A DNA stretch of 15,247 nucleotides, taken from the NCBI GenBank assembly GCA_031284185.1, contig JAITAJ010000191.1, positions 1 through 15,247 of the forward strand, given 5' to 3'. Positions 14,954 to 15,247 of this stretch are shown here, piece by piece. Under the pieces are notes generated by a model. It was given only the letters and a program-made list of their open reading frames with translations, was not told where the DNA came from and made no database searches. How positions within the stretch are numbered: the first letter of the stretch is position 1; each line of letters begins with the position of its first letter. The position numbers and the translations under genes are program-made. The stretch comes from Accumulibacter sp. Lineage in GTDB: Bacteria > Pseudomonadota > Gammaproteobacteria > Burkholderiales > Rhodocyclaceae.

Positions 14954-15247
14954 TCAGCGGCGAGCGATGGTGTTCGTACGGCGAATCTTGTCCTGCAACT
15001 GCAACAGGCCATACAACAGCGCTTCGGAAGTGGGAGGACAGCCGGGAATGTAGATGTCGACCGGAACGATGCGATCGCAACCGCGCACGACCGAATGGGA
15101 ATGATGATAGTAGCCGCCGCCGTTGGCGCAGGAACCCATCGAAATGACCCAGCGCGGCTCGGGCATCTGGTCATAGATTTTTCTCATCGCCGGCGCCATC
15201 TTGTTGGTCAGCGTCCCGGCGACGATCATCACGTCGGATTGACGCGG
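14954..15247 (-). CDS. nuoB: NADH-quinone oxidoreductase subunit B (C-terminal part)
   Basis: The PSST homologue that carries the terminal Fe-S cluster N2, the direct electron donor to quinone. Only the last 97 codons are in the window; the frame stays open to the right edge (in-frame beginning PRQSDVMIVAG), so the 5' end is missing. Two of the cluster cysteines are visible, in MGSCANGGGYYH and YIPGCPPTSEALLYG. The adjacent-cysteine pair should lie upstream of the edge. The C-terminal LLQLQDKIRRTNTIARR is typical. The GTG or ATG at 15232-15227 is internal, not a start. It is followed 17 nt later by nuoC. Confidence 0.97.
   Translation of the reverse strand, partial: PRQSDVMIVAGTLTNKMAPAMRKIYDQMPEPRWVISMGSCANGGGYYHHSHSVVRGCDRIVPVDIYIPGCPPTSEALLYGLLQLQDKIRRTNTIARR

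Noticed and set aside
14937..15080. N-terminal extension of nuoC
   Set aside because: It overlaps conserved nuoB codons in another frame, and its Arg/His/Ser-rich composition is unlike NuoC. ATG 14936 after the nuoB stop is the natural start.

Overview
The window is almost entirely one minus-strand operon encoding the proton-pumping NADH:quinone oxidoreductase (respiratory complex I, the 14-subunit type). Transcription runs from the right edge to the left. The order is nuoB (5' end cut by the window edge), nuoC, nuoD, nuoE, nuoF, nuoG, nuoH, nuoI, a cyclase-family hydrolase, nuoJ, nuoK, nuoL, nuoM, nuoN and a NUDIX hydrolase. nuoA and the operon promoter must lie beyond the right edge. Separate nuoC and nuoD, a NuoG without N7 cluster ligands, high G+C, and protein sequences such as those of NuoI, NuoK and NuoB point to a betaproteobacterium. 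A Rhodocyclales or Nitrosomonadales relative is my guess; the genus cannot be fixed from this window.

Right third (about 11.3-15.2 kb): the peripheral arm. NuoE and NuoF, with the N-terminal part of NuoG, take electrons from NADH through FMN and Fe-S clusters. NuoB, C and D form the quinone-reducing connection. Middle (7.3-11.3 kb): NuoG and NuoI carry the Fe-S wire, and NuoH anchors it to the membrane at the quinone cavity. Left (0.7-6.7 kb): the membrane arm NuoJ, K, L, M and N, with the expected charged residues of the antiporter-like subunits. Genes are packed with overlaps or gaps of 0-18 nt. The one exception is the 49-nt nuoJ-nuoK gap, so the whole set looks co-transcribed and translationally coupled.

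Two genes are not complex I subunits. The first is a 193-residue cyclase-family (kynurenine formamidase-like fold) protein at 6739-7320, inserted exactly between nuoI and nuoJ. It has its own strong ribosome binding site, and its last codons carry the ribosome binding site of nuoJ. This is the most unusual item here. The second is a NUDIX hydrolase (154-738) that starts 3 nt after nuoN and resembles ADP-ribose pyrophosphatases.

The left margin (1-153) is non-coding. It holds two diverged copies of a roughly 65-bp repeat unit spaced 88 bp apart. Each has a GC-rich hairpin and a heptad-like CTGTCTT tract, and the second copy ends exactly at the NUDIX stop codon. No RNA genes, CRISPR arrays, insertion sequences or convincing intrinsic terminator were seen. 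Apart from the embedded cyclase and the terminal repeats, this is an ordinary respiratory operon.
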